From: Thiomargarita sp.
Lineage (GTDB): Bacteria > Pseudomonadota > Gammaproteobacteria > Beggiatoales > Beggiatoaceae
DNA length: 64,000 nucleotides
Direction of reading: 5' to 3'
Assembly: GCA_020721005.1 (NCBI GenBank)
Contig: DYNP01000001.1
Span: forward strand, 344,994 to 408,993
In this document: piece after piece, positions 18,175-27,716 of the stretch
Layout of the letters: every line of letters starts with the position of its first letter
How positions within the stretch are numbered: position 1 is the first letter of the stretch
Notes under the pieces: generated by a model
Database searches by the model: none
Seen by the model: only the letters and a program-made list of their open reading frames with translations
What the model was told of the DNA's origin: nothing
Translations under genes and position numbers: made by a program

Positions 18175-19343
18175 CAAGGGCAGGTGAATTGATCAGATTG
18201 CGGGGAAGTGGCTTGTCGAAGAAGAGTGCATTGTGCTAAAATCGGCGTTAAAGTCGGGGCGAGTTTTTTGCGCATTAGGCTGCCAATGGCGGAACTTTGC
18301 GAGAAAACTGGTTGTACGATAGAGTAATTGAGCCCAGACAATACCGCGGCAGCTTGAAGCGTGGTGTGCAGTTGGGGCATTGTGATTAATATTTGGCGTT
18401 TTTCCACAGAATAAGCGTCTAAACAGGTGGGGCAGATATGAGTGGCTTGTTCCAATAAACTGATGATATTCATTTGGTTATGATAGGTGGGAGGACGACA
18501 TGGGGCAAAGTAATGGGCCATGATTTCAAATAGGCGATTGACCACATCTTGATTGGCAGGTTTATTCAACACTTTTTCACAGGTCTCAACAAAGGTTTGA
18601 CCGCTGGCTGAGGTCAATTTGATCAGCAGTTGCGCCAAACGATTGTTCTGTTCAGCTAAAAAGTTAAGTTGTTGATAAATAAGTGGAAAATCCGCTCTGG
18701 GAAGTGAGGGGAATGGTAAATTTTCCGGCAAAGTGGCAAGAAAGCCAACGAGATAAGTGGCTTTGGTTCGACCTTTGTGCCATAATTGTAGACGGGTTTC
18801 CTCATTCAATAATTGACCTTGTAACACCAGCCGCACGGATTCAATAATCGCTGCCGGTTCCTCCTCAAAAGGCAGGTAATCAATGAGATAGTGAGCCAAT
18901 TCCCGACCCAATTCATTGTGCACAATGCTGGATTGACGCAATAGACTGCGGGCCGTTGCCGCTTCAGGTAAACACCACCAAGCGCGTTTGGCCAATTCCG
19001 GGTTTAAATTGGCAGCATTGACCACAGCCAAAGCAGCGGCAGGTTCGCCTAACATCAACAAGCGTTCCAAATTGTCTTCCTTGGCTTGGCCCATTTGATT
19101 CCAACGTCTGAGGTAAGTTGGATATCCTCCTGGAGTGGATAAAATGCGTTCTGCAATCATTTCTCGGATTTTGCGCAGGTAATATTCATCGCGGCTGGTG
19201 GGATGGAGTTGAATTTTGGCTATTCCCTGTTCAGACAGGGCATAAACAGTCATTTTGGATTCATCAATGCGCAGGGCTTGAATGGGGTTGGCTAATAATA
19301 CATTCAAACGCAAATTGTCTTCTGGGGTCAGTTCGATGGACAT
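18174..19343 (-). CDS. dsrS: Sulfur-oxidation associated protein DsrS-like
   Basis: 389 residues. The N-terminal pattern (TPEDNLRLNVLLAN, IDESKM, YLRRWNQMGQ, LLMLGEPAAALAVV, RAWWCLPEAATARSLL) matches my recollection of the cytoplasmic DsrS family found in reverse-Dsr sulfur oxidisers and some relatives. The biochemical role of DsrS is unknown; it influences efficient oxidation of stored sulfur in Allochromatium. It is normally the last gene of the dsr cluster, but here it is about 28 kb from dsrA, coupled to the Nudix/ThiE-like gene and divergent from gspF with 34 bp between the starts. A homology search would decide the name. Confidence 0.65.
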   Translation of the reverse strand: MSIELTPEDNLRLNVLLANPIQALRIDESKMTVYALSEQGIAKIQLHPTSRDEYYLRKIREMIAERILSTPGGYPTYLRRWNQMGQAKEDNLERLLMLGEPAAALAVVNAANLNPELAKRAWWCLPEAATARSLLRQSSIVHNELGRELAHYLIDYLPFEEEPAAIIESVRLVLQGQLLNEETRLQLWHKGRTKATYLVGFLATLPENLPFPSLPRADFPLIYQQLNFLAEQNNRLAQLLIKLTSASGQTFVETCEKVLNKPANQDVVNRLFEIMAHYFAPCRPPTYHNQMNIISLLEQATHICPTCLDAYSVEKRQILITMPQLHTTLQAAAVLSGLNYSIVQPVFSQSSAIGSLMRKKLAPTLTPILAQCTLLRQATSPQSDQFTCP

Positions 19344-19377
19344 GGTTTGGTTTTCACATAAGGTAAGTGTTTGATAT

Positions 19378-20577
19378 ATGAGTGCTTTTGAGTATGTAGC
19401 TTTGGATAGTCAGGGGAATACCAAAAAAGGAGTTTTAGAAGGTGATACTCCACGACAAATTCGACAACAGTTGCGGGAACAAGGATTGACTCCTTTAAAT
19501 TTGGAAGAAGTGACGCGACCACATCGCAAATCACATTCCACTCGAATCAGTTCCACAGAATTGACCTTATTCACTCGACAATTGGCCACCTTGAGTCATT
19601 CCGGGTTGACACTGGAAGAAGCTTTGCGGGCCGTGGCTGATCAAAGTGATAAGTCCCGTTTGAAAAGTATGGTATTGGCAGTGCGTTCCAAAGTATCTGA
19701 AGGTCACAGTTTAGCGGAAGGTTTGCGGCAATTTCCCAGCGTGTTTTCCGAATTGTATTGTGCCACAGTGGCTGCCGGCGAGCAAACTGGGCATTTGGAA
19801 GTGGTTTTAGAACGTTTGGCAAATTATACCGAAAATCGACATTATTTGCGTCAAAAAATCGGCTTAGCCTTATTTTACCCCTTGCTGTTGACCTTGGTTG
19901 CCTTGTTGATTGTTATCGGATTATTGACTTACGTAGTGCCCCAAGTTATCGAAGTGTTTGTGCGCTTGCATCAAGAATTGCCTTGGTTGACCCGGGCTTT
20001 GATCAAGATCAGCGATTTTTTACAAACTCAAGGGGGACTGTTGATCATATTGATTGTCCTGTCGATATTCACGGTTCGACACGCCATGAAACGCCCCCCT
20101 TTTTTGTTATTTTGGCACGGTTTGCTTTTAAAGTTGCCGCTGATTGCTCGTTTGGAAAAAAGCAGTCAAGTGGCTCAAATGACTCGGACTTTGAGCATTC
20201 TGGTGGCCAGTGGAGTGCCGCTGTTGGATGCTTTACACATGACTTCTCAAGTGATTTCTAATCGCGTGTTGCGCCGAGCTTTGGTGACTGCCACAGAAAG
20301 AGTGCGAGAAGGCAGTGGCTTAAAAAATGCGCTCAGCCATAGTGGTCTCTTTCCAGCCATGACTTTGCATCTGATTGCAAATGGGGAAAGCACCGGGCAA
20401 TTGGAAGGGATGTTGGAGCGAGCAGCCATTTTACAGGAACGAGAGTTAGAGACGCTCATTCAGTTATTGCTCAGCCTATTTGAGCCATTATTGATTTTGG
20501 TTATGGGGGGAGTTGTGTTGCTAATTGTATTGGCAATTCTCTTGCCCATTTTTGAGATTAACCAATTGATTCGATGA
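19378..20577 (+). CDS. gspF: Type II secretion/type IV pilus inner-membrane platform protein
   Basis: 399 residues, the usual length for GspF. The conserved N-terminus FEYVALDSQGNTKKGVLEGD is followed by two T2SF domains (about 70-195 and 275-395), each with the family signatures (LFTRQLATLSHSGLTLEEAL, then MTRTLSILVASGVPLLDAL). Three membrane segments lie at about 165-190, 220-240 and 370-395. It forms the inner-membrane platform that couples the secretion ATPase to pseudopilus assembly. GspF rather than PilC is favoured by the N-terminus. The rest of the gsp operon is not adjacent, though gspH and gspI occur 12-14 kb away. Confidence 0.9.
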   Translation: MSAFEYVALDSQGNTKKGVLEGDTPRQIRQQLREQGLTPLNLEEVTRPHRKSHSTRISSTELTLFTRQLATLSHSGLTLEEALRAVADQSDKSRLKSMVLAVRSKVSEGHSLAEGLRQFPSVFSELYCATVAAGEQTGHLEVVLERLANYTENRHYLRQKIGLALFYPLLLTLVALLIVIGLLTYVVPQVIEVFVRLHQELPWLTRALIKISDFLQTQGGLLIILIVLSIFTVRHAMKRPPFLLFWHGLLLKLPLIARLEKSSQVAQMTRTLSILVASGVPLLDALHMTSQVISNRVLRRALVTATERVREGSGLKNALSHSGLFPAMTLHLIANGESTGQLEGMLERAAILQERELETLIQLLLSLFEPLLILVMGGVVLLIVLAILLPIFEINQLIR

Positions 20578-20613
20578 TCAATTTTTTGTTTAAACTTTAT
20601 AGGAGTTAAGTAC

Positions 20614-21780
20614 ATGCTGTCTTGTCCACGCGAAGTGATTACCTCGTTTCGTCCAATTCCCTTGGAAGTTCCAGAGGGAATGGCAGCCAATGAATTTTTT
20701 AACAGTGCCGAGAATTTAAATGATTTGGTGCACAACAATGGGTTATTGGTCAATCCAGAGAATTTATTGCTTTATCGTAAAGCATTGGGACACAGTAATG
20801 AGTTTGACACTTCAATCATTTATAACACCTCTCAGACGATTTTAAATCCCTTGGGGAGACCGGTGCGCCGCACTCAAGTGCCTGATCAGGTCAAATCAAT
20901 TTGGAATCGTATGAATCAGATTCTCATTGAGTACATGGTTGAGCAGTATCCTGATCCCAATGAAGCTTTACTGTTGGCAGGGGAGGCCAGTTTAGATGCC
21001 ACGTGGCCATTGACATCAGCCGGCGTGCCCAGCATTCGTATGTTGCATAACCACTTCATGGTATTCAAGAAATCTGTGTTATCTCAAGCTCAAGTGGCTG
21101 ATGAGAACAATCCCAATCTTACTGATGGTGGACAACACAGTTTGTTTCAGGCTTATATGCGAGAAGTGTATCGAGAATTTTTTGATCAGGCTTTGAGTTT
21201 GAGAGTTCTTAAGCCAATTCGAGATGAAGAATCGCGGTTGGAATTGACTGGCTATCCACAAGGTTTGCCCTGTTGGGAAATTCAGGGGGGAATTAAGGCT
21301 TTACGGGACATTCGATTTTGGCGCGAGTATGATGATATTCTCAAAGGTTTTTTGGATTTTTATCGCACTTTTTTCCAGCAGGTATCGACTCGCAATGCGC
21401 CCATGTTACCTGATGTGTATTTTTCTTGGGCAGTGGAACACATTCTGTTATTTAACCATGATTTTTTGAGAACAGCGAAAAAAGTTAGGGATCGGTGTAT
21501 TCAGGATGCCAAATATGCCAATGCCATTCGTTGGCAACCGGCTTTTAAACAATTGATTTATCGACATGATTCTGGAAAGTGGTTAGTTACAATCAGTCAA
21601 AATTCGATTGGGAATGCCATCACAGAGTTGTTAGGAGTGGTGGTGAAACGAGTGCCCGATACAGCCAGTTATGAACAGTTTGAACCCCGTTTATTGGAAC
21701 ATTTGTTTGAAGTGCGTCGGCGTCTGATAGAAGCAGATTTGGGTTCCGGATTGGCAACTCCTTATTGGGGAGTTGAGTAG
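20614..21780 (+). CDS. Conserved-looking hypothetical protein of unknown family
   Basis: 388 residues with a good AGGAG site upstream and only 36 bp after gspF, so probably co-transcribed. It is soluble, with no signal or membrane segment and no family that I recognise. Segments that look conserved are LDATWPLTSAGVPSIRMLHN, NHFMVF, GYPQGLPCWEIQGGIKALRD and DVYFSWAVEHILLFN; they contain a His-Asn-His cluster (HNHF, about residue 149) and several Trp and aromatic residues. An HNH- or HIT-like active site is one conceivable reading of HNHF but nothing else supports it. Left as unknown. Confidence 0.6.
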   Translation: MLSCPREVITSFRPIPLEVPEGMAANEFFNSAENLNDLVHNNGLLVNPENLLLYRKALGHSNEFDTSIIYNTSQTILNPLGRPVRRTQVPDQVKSIWNRMNQILIEYMVEQYPDPNEALLLAGEASLDATWPLTSAGVPSIRMLHNHFMVFKKSVLSQAQVADENNPNLTDGGQHSLFQAYMREVYREFFDQALSLRVLKPIRDEESRLELTGYPQGLPCWEIQGGIKALRDIRFWREYDDILKGFLDFYRTFFQQVSTRNAPMLPDVYFSWAVEHILLFNHDFLRTAKKVRDRCIQDAKYANAIRWQPAFKQLIYRHDSGKWLVTISQNSIGNAITELLGVVVKRVPDTASYEQFEPRLLEHLFEVRRRLIEADLGSGLATPYWGVE

Positions 21781-21862
21781 GTGGTATTTTGGAAGGATGG
21801 ATGGTAAAATAAATTGTCGGTTTTTGTTGCCGATTCAACTTAATTTAAGGAGAATTTTTAGG

Positions 21863-22486
21863 ATGCATTTGATATTAAAACGGTTTTTTATCCAGTTATC
21901 GCCCTGTTTTTTGGGAATCTTAAGTGTTTTTTTGATCAGCATGAGTGCTTGTGATAAACCATCTCCTTCAACGGTTTCCTCCTCTTCTGTAAAGGAGCAA
22001 GTGGTAGAGGGTGAAGAATCTACCGCAACCTCCAAAGAAGTGTCATGGGACAGTCTCAAAGACAAAGCAGGTAGTGGACTTACTGAAGCGGGTGCATTGT
22101 GGGACAGTGTTAAAGATAAGACGGGGAATGGTCTCACGGAAATTAAAGAGTGGTCAACGGGTCAATTGGATAAGAGTTTGGGAGAATTTGCGAAAGTGAT
22201 CCCCGTGATCAAGGAGGCAGGTTTTGAGACTTCAGAGATTGCGGTGACCATGGGTTTGATCCCCAAATTAAGTTTGGAGTTTAAACGGGTTAAGGTGCTC
22301 AGTGCAGAAGAGCAAGCGAAGCTTTTGAAGTTGCATGAGAACGAGAAGATGTTGTCTTATCTTTTGGGGTCATTATTCAAGGTGCACAGCTTGCAGTTTG
22401 GTAAGTATCAGGTGACCGCTGCAGAAATTGCATTGACTGTGCCTCCGACTACAACTGTGAAGTTGGTGCCGGAGGATTCTCTCTAG
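21863..22486 (+). CDS. Predicted lipoprotein of unknown function
   Basis: 207 residues from ATG 21863, chosen because AAGGAGAA lies 9 nt upstream and a lipoprotein signal starts here (hydrophobic stretch ending SMSAC). A longer frame back to 21773 has no such signal. The mature part is charged and acidic, with two near-repeats SWDSLKDKAGSGLTEAGALW and SVKDKTGNGLTE, then a folded C-terminal region. No family recognised. It follows the unknown 388-residue gene closely and may belong to the gspF transcript. Confidence 0.6.
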   Translation: MHLILKRFFIQLSPCFLGILSVFLISMSACDKPSPSTVSSSSVKEQVVEGEESTATSKEVSWDSLKDKAGSGLTEAGALWDSVKDKTGNGLTEIKEWSTGQLDKSLGEFAKVIPVIKEAGFETSEIAVTMGLIPKLSLEFKRVKVLSAEEQAKLLKLHENEKMLSYLLGSLFKVHSLQFGKYQVTAAEIALTVPPTTTVKLVPEDSL

Positions 22487-22510
22487 TCAGTGAATTGCCG
22501 ACAGTGCTGT

Positions 22511-23635
22511 TTAGATCAACACCAGGTTGTCCCGGTGTATCAGTTCGGGTTCGTCAATATAGCCGAGAATGGCTTGAATTTTGTCGGTGGGACAACGTAG
22601 AATTTTGCGGGTTTCTTCGGCATTGTAATTGATCAGTCCCCGGGCAATTTCTTGTCCATCCGGTCCCAAACAGACAACCATTTCCCCACGTCCAAATTGT
22701 CCTTCTACATCTACAACTCCAATGGGAAGTAAGCTTCTGCCTGAATAACGTAACACTTTAACTGCTCCTTCGTCCAATTGGAGTTGGCCGCGCATTTTCA
22801 GGTGCGAGGCTAGCCATTGTTTACGGGCTGCCATTGGGTGTTCATTTGGAAGTAATAGGGTGCCGAGTCGTTCTCCTTGGGCAATTTTTAAGAGTCCCTC
22901 GGGAATTCTGCCCGATACGATAAGGGTAGCAGTACCAGAGCGGGCGGCGCGTCCGGCAGCCCGAATTTTAGTGATCATACCTCCTCTTCCCAAAGCGCCT
23001 CCGGTATCACCTGCCATAGCAGCTAATTTGGGATCGTTGGCATATCCTTCTTCCACCAAATTGGCTTGGGGATCTAGACGCGGGTCACGTTCAAATAATC
23101 CTTGTTGGTCGGTTAAAATGATGAATAAATCGGCTTCAATCAGGTTGGCAATTAAGCCTGCAAGGGTGTCATTGTCGCCAAATCGAATTTCTTCTGTGGC
23201 CACGGTGTCATTTTCGTTGATAACGGGAATGACTTTAAGTTCAATCAGAGTACGCAGAGTGCTGCGGGCATTTAGGTAGCGTTGTCGATTGGCTAAGTCT
23301 TCATGAGTTAGAAGAATTTGAGCGGTAGCCAGTTGATGTTGTTGAAAAAAAGTTTCATAGGCTTGTACCATGCCCATTTGTCCAACGGCTGCAGCCGCTT
23401 GAAGCTTGTATAATTCAGAGGGACGTTTATTCCAACTCAGACGTTTCATGCCTTCTGCGACTGCTCCTGAAGAGACCAAAACGATTTCTTTTCCTTGTTG
23501 AGACAACTTTGCCATTTGAGCGACCCAGCTTTCAATAGCTACTTTATCCAATCCTCGTCCTTCATTGGTAAGCAGAGCACTTCCAATTTTAATAACCCAA
23601 CGTTTTGTTTGTCCAAGTGGTTGACGTGTATTCAT
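22511..23635 (-). CDS. proB: Glutamate 5-kinase
   Basis: 374 residues, the full length for the two-domain form. ProB phosphorylates glutamate in the first step of proline synthesis. The kinase domain shows [50 protein letters not shown] (substrate loop) and [13 protein letters not shown]. The last hundred residues (about 275-374, [19 protein letters not shown]) are a PUA domain. Regulation by proline is expected from the family. It is usually next to obgE and rpl genes; here it stands alone and convergent with the lipoprotein gene. Confidence 0.96.
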   Translation of the reverse strand: MNTRQPLGQTKRWVIKIGSALLTNEGRGLDKVAIESWVAQMAKLSQQGKEIVLVSSGAVAEGMKRLSWNKRPSELYKLQAAAAVGQMGMVQAYETFFQQHQLATAQILLTHEDLANRQRYLNARSTLRTLIELKVIPVINENDTVATEEIRFGDNDTLAGLIANLIEADLFIILTDQQGLFERDPRLDPQANLVEEGYANDPKLAAMAGDTGGALGRGGMITKIRAAGRAARSGTATLIVSGRIPEGLLKIAQGERLGTLLLPNEHPMAARKQWLASHLKMRGQLQLDEGAVKVLRYSGRSLLPIGVVDVEGQFGRGEMVVCLGPDGQEIARGLINYNAEETRKILRCPTDKIQAILGYIDEPELIHRDNLVLI

Positions 23636-23830
23636 ATCATTAATGAGTGGTTGTGAATTGACAAGAGAGCTTCCGCAGTCAACAATAATCGGGATGCTCT
23701 TTATAATCCCGCAATCATTGTGTAATTGATATTGATTTTCATCGCGGATTTACCTTAAGCAACCACAAGAAAAGGGTTTTCGCTCTTGTGGTTGCGTAAA
23801 ATAAATGGTTTATTCAAGAGAGAATTGACG

Positions 23831-25378
23831 ATGATTTGCCGGGTCAATGTTATTCCCCCCCCAATTTTTGTTTTTTCTAGGACTCTTTCAGATAAAATGA
23901 ATAACTTTCATAACAATATGTCTCTTGAGCAACAAGAGTATGAGCATTTTCGGCAAGAATTAAAACGCAAGCAAGCGGTTTTAAATTCCATCAGTGAAGC
24001 TCTCTCTCAATTTATTACTGATGTGGACCCTCGTATCCTATTTGACAAATTATTGACCGATATTCTTGCCATTTTGCACAGCGAATATGGATTTATCGGA
24101 GAAGTATTTCATACTCTAAAAGGAGAACCATTTTTAAAAACTCATGCCATTACCAATATTGCTTGGGATGAGGAAACTCGAACTTTTTATGAGACAAACA
24201 AGTTAACGGGTTTGGAATTTTATAATCTCAAATCTCTGTTTGGAGAAGTATTGGTTACCGGGCAAGCAGTCATCGCCAACCATCCTGCCACTGATCCAAG
24301 ACGAATTGGTATTCCCTTCGGACATCCCCCTTTAAATGCCTTTTTGGGACTGCCGTTTTATAAGGAACAACGGTTAATTGGTATGGTGGGCGTGGCCAAT
24401 CGACCCGGGGGATATGATGAGCACATTGTACAAGAAATGCAACCGATTTTACTGACTTGTGCCAACATTATTTCGGCCTACCAACAACGCAAGCAGTCAG
24501 CCAAAGAGTTACATGACAATCATTCCCTAAACGCAGAATTGGAACGCCGGGTTACTTTGAGAACTGAAGAATTATTACAGGCCAATCAAGAAATTTCACG
24601 TCTCAATGTTCAATTGACTGCTGAAAATTCCCGCATGAGCACAGAGTTAGAAGTGGCCAGACGGTTGCAAGAAATGGTACTTCCCAATCGGGAAGAATTG
24701 GATAAAATCACATTTTTGGATATTGCCACTTTTGTGGAACCAGCGGCTGAGGTAGGTGGGGACTATTATGACATTTTACAAGAGGGACCCCGGGTTAAAA
24801 TTGCCATCGGGGATGTGACCGGACATGGTTTAGACAGTGGAGTGTTGATGTTGATGGTACAAACCGCAGTTCGCACTTTGTTGACCAATGGTACCTCAAA
24901 TCCACAAACTTTTTTAACTTCACTCAATCAGGTCGTTTACGGAAATTTGCGTCGCTTCAATATGGATAAAAATCTCACATTTTGCCTATTGGATTACCTG
25001 AGAGGAGAATTGCGCATCAGTGGGCAACATGAGGACATTCTCGTCCTCCGAAATAATCACGAAATTCAACGGATAGACACGCTTAACTTGGGATTTATGA
25101 TCGGTTTGCGCCCAGATATCAGTGCCTTTTTGGGCCAAGAAACTTGTTATTTAGAAGTTGGAGAAGGAATTGTTTTATACACCGATGGGATTACCGAGGC
25201 CCAAGATGAACAAGAAGAAGTGTATGGCGTTGAAAGGTTGGTCGAAGTCATTAGGCAACATCATTCCCAAAATGCCATCATTCTCCAACAAGCTATAATT
25301 GAGGATGTCAAACGTCATATTGGCCAACAAAAAGTATTGGATGACATTACCCTGTTGGTAGTTAAACGTCTTGAATAA
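23831..25378 (+). CDS. GAF-domain PP2C (SpoIIE/RsbU-type) phosphatase
   Basis: 515 residues from ATG 23831 (AGAGAGA upstream); other in-frame starts at 23897 and 23918 are possible. A GAF sensor domain covers about 40-215 (FDKLLTDILAILHSEYGFIG to FLGLPFYKEQRLIGMVGVAN). A coiled-coil linker follows (about 225-280), then a PP2C/SpoIIE phosphatase domain (about 300-515) with the metal-binding acidic motifs VGGDYYDI, IGDVTGHGLDSG, LYTDGITEA and VLDDITLLVVK. The family dephosphorylates anti-sigma antagonists or response regulators in partner-switching pathways. No partner gene lies nearby. A perfect inverted repeat (around 23758-23795) lies ahead of the gene and a terminator follows it. Confidence 0.88.
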   Translation: MICRVNVIPPPIFVFSRTLSDKMNNFHNNMSLEQQEYEHFRQELKRKQAVLNSISEALSQFITDVDPRILFDKLLTDILAILHSEYGFIGEVFHTLKGEPFLKTHAITNIAWDEETRTFYETNKLTGLEFYNLKSLFGEVLVTGQAVIANHPATDPRRIGIPFGHPPLNAFLGLPFYKEQRLIGMVGVANRPGGYDEHIVQEMQPILLTCANIISAYQQRKQSAKELHDNHSLNAELERRVTLRTEELLQANQEISRLNVQLTAENSRMSTELEVARRLQEMVLPNREELDKITFLDIATFVEPAAEVGGDYYDILQEGPRVKIAIGDVTGHGLDSGVLMLMVQTAVRTLLTNGTSNPQTFLTSLNQVVYGNLRRFNMDKNLTFCLLDYLRGELRISGQHEDILVLRNNHEIQRIDTLNLGFMIGLRPDISAFLGQETCYLEVGEGIVLYTDGITEAQDEQEEVYGVERLVEVIRQHHSQNAIILQQAIIEDVKRHIGQQKVLDDITLLVVKRLE

Positions 25379-25423
25379 GTTACCAGTAACCGTTTGCCCA
25401 TAAAATGATTGCTGACAACCAAC

Positions 25424-25465
25424 CGTCTATTCTCTTCTCTAAAGAGGAGAATGAGACGATTTTTT
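25424..25465 (+). terminator. Intrinsic terminator after the GAF/PP2C gene
   Basis: The stem pairs CGTCT+ATTCTCTTC with GAGGAGAAT+AGACG (one unpaired G, one G-T pair) around TCTAAA, directly followed by ATTTTTT. It lies 46 bp after the stop codon. Confidence 0.75.
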
Positions 25466-25469
25466 ACGC

Positions 25470-26393
25470 TCAATTGGCCAAAGTAACTTCATTCTCAATC
25501 AAAAAAGTGGCTGCCACTGCCTTCTTGGTGGGACAAGGTTGATGAGTTAAAATAGCCAACAGGGAGATAATTTTTTCCCGCATTTCCCGACGATCAACAA
25601 TCAAATCCACTACGCCATGTTTTAACAAAAACTCACTGCGTTGAAAACCTTCGGGTAAGGTTTCACGCACAGTTTGTTCAATCACTCGGGGACCGGCAAA
25701 ACCAATCAAAGCGTTGGGCTCTGCTATGTTGATGTCGCCTAACATGGCCAAACTGGCAGAAACACCTCCCATAGTAGGATCGGTCAATACTGAAATAAAT
25801 GGTAAACCGTGTTGAGTCAATCGGTTCAAAGCGGCACTGGTTTTAGCCATTTGCATGAGTGAGAACAAAGCTTCTTGCATGCGTGCTCCACCACTGGCAG
25901 AAAAGCAGACAAAGGGAATATGTTCTTCAATAGCAACATTAATTCCTCGCATAAAACGTTCCCCGACCACTCCTCCCATTGACCCCCCCATAAATTCAAA
26001 TTCAAAGGCGGCAACCACCAATGGAAAACCCAACACTTGCCCATGCATTACCAATAAGGCATCTTTTTCTCCAGTCGCTTTTTGGGCTTGCAGCAAACGG
26101 TCTTTATACTTTTTACTGTCTCTAAACTTAAGTCGATCAAAGGGCAACAATTCGGTGCCAATCTCCTGAAAAGGATCGGGGTCTAAAAAGCCATTTAATC
26201 TCTGACGCGCACTGATACGAAGATGATGATTACATTTGGGACACACATTTAAATTACGATCCAATTCTACTCGATATAAAACAGCTTCACAAATTGGACA
26301 CTTGCTCCAAACTCCTTCTGGAACTGTATGCTTACTTTTTTTCCCATCTGTACGAATTCGGGAAGGTAACAATTTTTCAAACCAACTGCTCAT
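25470..26393 (-). CDS. accD: Acetyl-CoA carboxylase carboxyltransferase beta subunit
   Basis: 307 residues, normal length. With AccA it transfers CO2 from biotin to acetyl-CoA to make malonyl-CoA for fatty acids. The zinc ribbon is complete (Cys32, Cys35, Cys51, Cys54 in CPICE and CPKCNHH), followed by the crotonase-fold domain with [11 protein letters not shown] and [17 protein letters not shown]. The common gammaproteobacterial order trpA-accD is kept, but a repeat element of 233 bp separates the two genes here. folC, the usual next gene, is not downstream. Confidence 0.97.
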   Translation of the reverse strand: MSSWFEKLLPSRIRTDGKKSKHTVPEGVWSKCPICEAVLYRVELDRNLNVCPKCNHHLRISARQRLNGFLDPDPFQEIGTELLPFDRLKFRDSKKYKDRLLQAQKATGEKDALLVMHGQVLGFPLVVAAFEFEFMGGSMGGVVGERFMRGINVAIEEHIPFVCFSASGGARMQEALFSLMQMAKTSAALNRLTQHGLPFISVLTDPTMGGVSASLAMLGDINIAEPNALIGFAGPRVIEQTVRETLPEGFQRSEFLLKHGVVDLIVDRREMREKIISLLAILTHQPCPTKKAVAATFLIENEVTLAN

Positions 26394-26537
26394 ATTTTTT
26401 ATTTTCCAAGGAAGTTAGTTAATCTTGTGTCTGAATCAAAATGTTCCCTTTGTCTGAATCAGAATTTTCAGAATTATGAAATTTTCAAAATGTCTCATGG
26501 GTAAAATTATGCACGGATTATTCTGAAAATTCTATAA

Positions 26538-26770
26538 TAGATCTCTTGCAAAAGTGTGCGATAATGAAAAGATGAGTAAGGTGGGCTACAGCACTACAGC
26601 ACTTTAACCGGAGTGGAGGCTTTAGCCGGTCAATGGTCGGCATCTTGCAAGGACCGACCGCTTACCGGCTAAAGCCTCCACTCCAAGGACGCTTGCTGAC
26701 CGGCTAAAGCCTCCACTCCAAAGACGTTTTACACCCTACAGAGCTCTATATGACTTTTGCAAGAGGTCTA
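26538..26770. repeat. Palindromic repeat element, family 1 (copy B, between trpA and accD)
   Basis: Complete termini: TAGATCTCTTGCAAAAG (26538-26554) and CTTTTGCAAGAGGTCTA (26754-26770), 16 of 17 paired. Internal units are one forward GGAGTGGAGGCTTTAGCCGG (26613-26632) and two inverse copies. The loop between the first arms is shorter than in the other copies and lacks the TTTGCAATTTGTG core. The remaining parts of the 417-bp intergenic region show nothing else. Confidence 0.85.
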
Positions 26771-26810
26771 ATCCTGTAAATTCTGATGCAGACAAAGGGA
26801 ATATTCCGAT

Positions 26811-27611
26811 TTAGAATTGATCCATAGCTTGACGAAGTCCTTTTAGGAAATTGCCCACTTCTTGAAGCAAATTTTCGGGGGGAGTTGATTCAATTAGACT
26901 TACCAAGGCACTGCCCACCACCACTCCATCGCTGAAGCGCGCAACTTGAGCTGCAGTTTGGGCATTTTTTATACCAAATCCCACCCCTATTGGAAGGTTT
27001 GTACATTGCCGAATGAGGTTGAGTTTATCTGCCACAGCCTGAATGTCTAAATCTGCACTTCCAGTAACCCCCTTAAGAGAGATGTAATATAAATATCCTC
27101 TGGCTTGGGCAGCGATACATTTGATACGTTCTATAGTGGTAGTTGGGGACAGTAAGAAAATGGGATCGATGGCATGTTTTTTCAACGATTCAAGCATTTC
27201 ATGGGCTTCTTCTGGAGGTAAATCCACCGTTAAGAGACCATCAACTCCAACTTGAGCTGCAGCGGTCAAAAAAGTTTCATAACCCATGATTTCTATTGGA
27301 TTAAGGTAACCCATGAGAACCACTGGAGTGGTGGAATTCTGTTGCCGAAATAGGGCAATGTTTTCCAAAATAATGGGTAAATGAGTGCCTGCCGCCAAGG
27401 CTCTTTCGTTGGCTCTTTGAATAATGGGACCATCTGCCATAGGATCAGAAAAAGGGACCCCAAGTTCAATAATGTCAGCACCAAAGTTTACCAAAGTGTG
27501 CATTAAAGGTACGATCAGGTTAGGACTGGGGTCTCCTGCAGTTATAAAGGGAATAAGGGCCACACGTTTTTGGGAACGTAATTTTTCAAAGCAGCGGGTC
27601 AGGCGTGTCAT
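26811..27611 (-). CDS. trpA: Tryptophan synthase alpha chain
   Basis: 266 residues, the usual length. It cleaves indole-3-glycerol phosphate and passes indole to TrpB. The catalytic residues are Glu49 and Asp60 in IIELGVPFSDPMADGP; GYLNPI, the loop region LLSPTTTIERI, TGS at the phosphate site and GFGIKN are also visible. trpB is not on either side, since the M16 peptidases lie upstream. The gene lies on the same strand as accD. Confidence 0.97.
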   Translation of the reverse strand: MTRLTRCFEKLRSQKRVALIPFITAGDPSPNLIVPLMHTLVNFGADIIELGVPFSDPMADGPIIQRANERALAAGTHLPIILENIALFRQQNSTTPVVLMGYLNPIEIMGYETFLTAAAQVGVDGLLTVDLPPEEAHEMLESLKKHAIDPIFLLSPTTTIERIKCIAAQARGYLYYISLKGVTGSADLDIQAVADKLNLIRQCTNLPIGVGFGIKNAQTAAQVARFSDGVVVGSALVSLIESTPPENLLQEVGNFLKGLRQAMDQF

Positions 27612-27716
27612 GTTTTTGGCCTATTGGGTGAAAAAGTGGGGCAAGTTTGGTTGGGTCTTAGTCTTTATCAGTGGGCATGTTAAGTTTATGTTGCGTGCCC
27701 AAATTTTATTGTTAAG

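Noticed and set aside
23758-23795. Perfect inverted repeat GCAACCACAAG / CTTGTGGTTGC as a terminator of proB or start of the phosphatase gene
   Set aside because: It lies upstream of both divergent genes and has no T-run, so it cannot be a terminator for either; an operator role is possible but unsupported. A TTG start inside it was also rejected.
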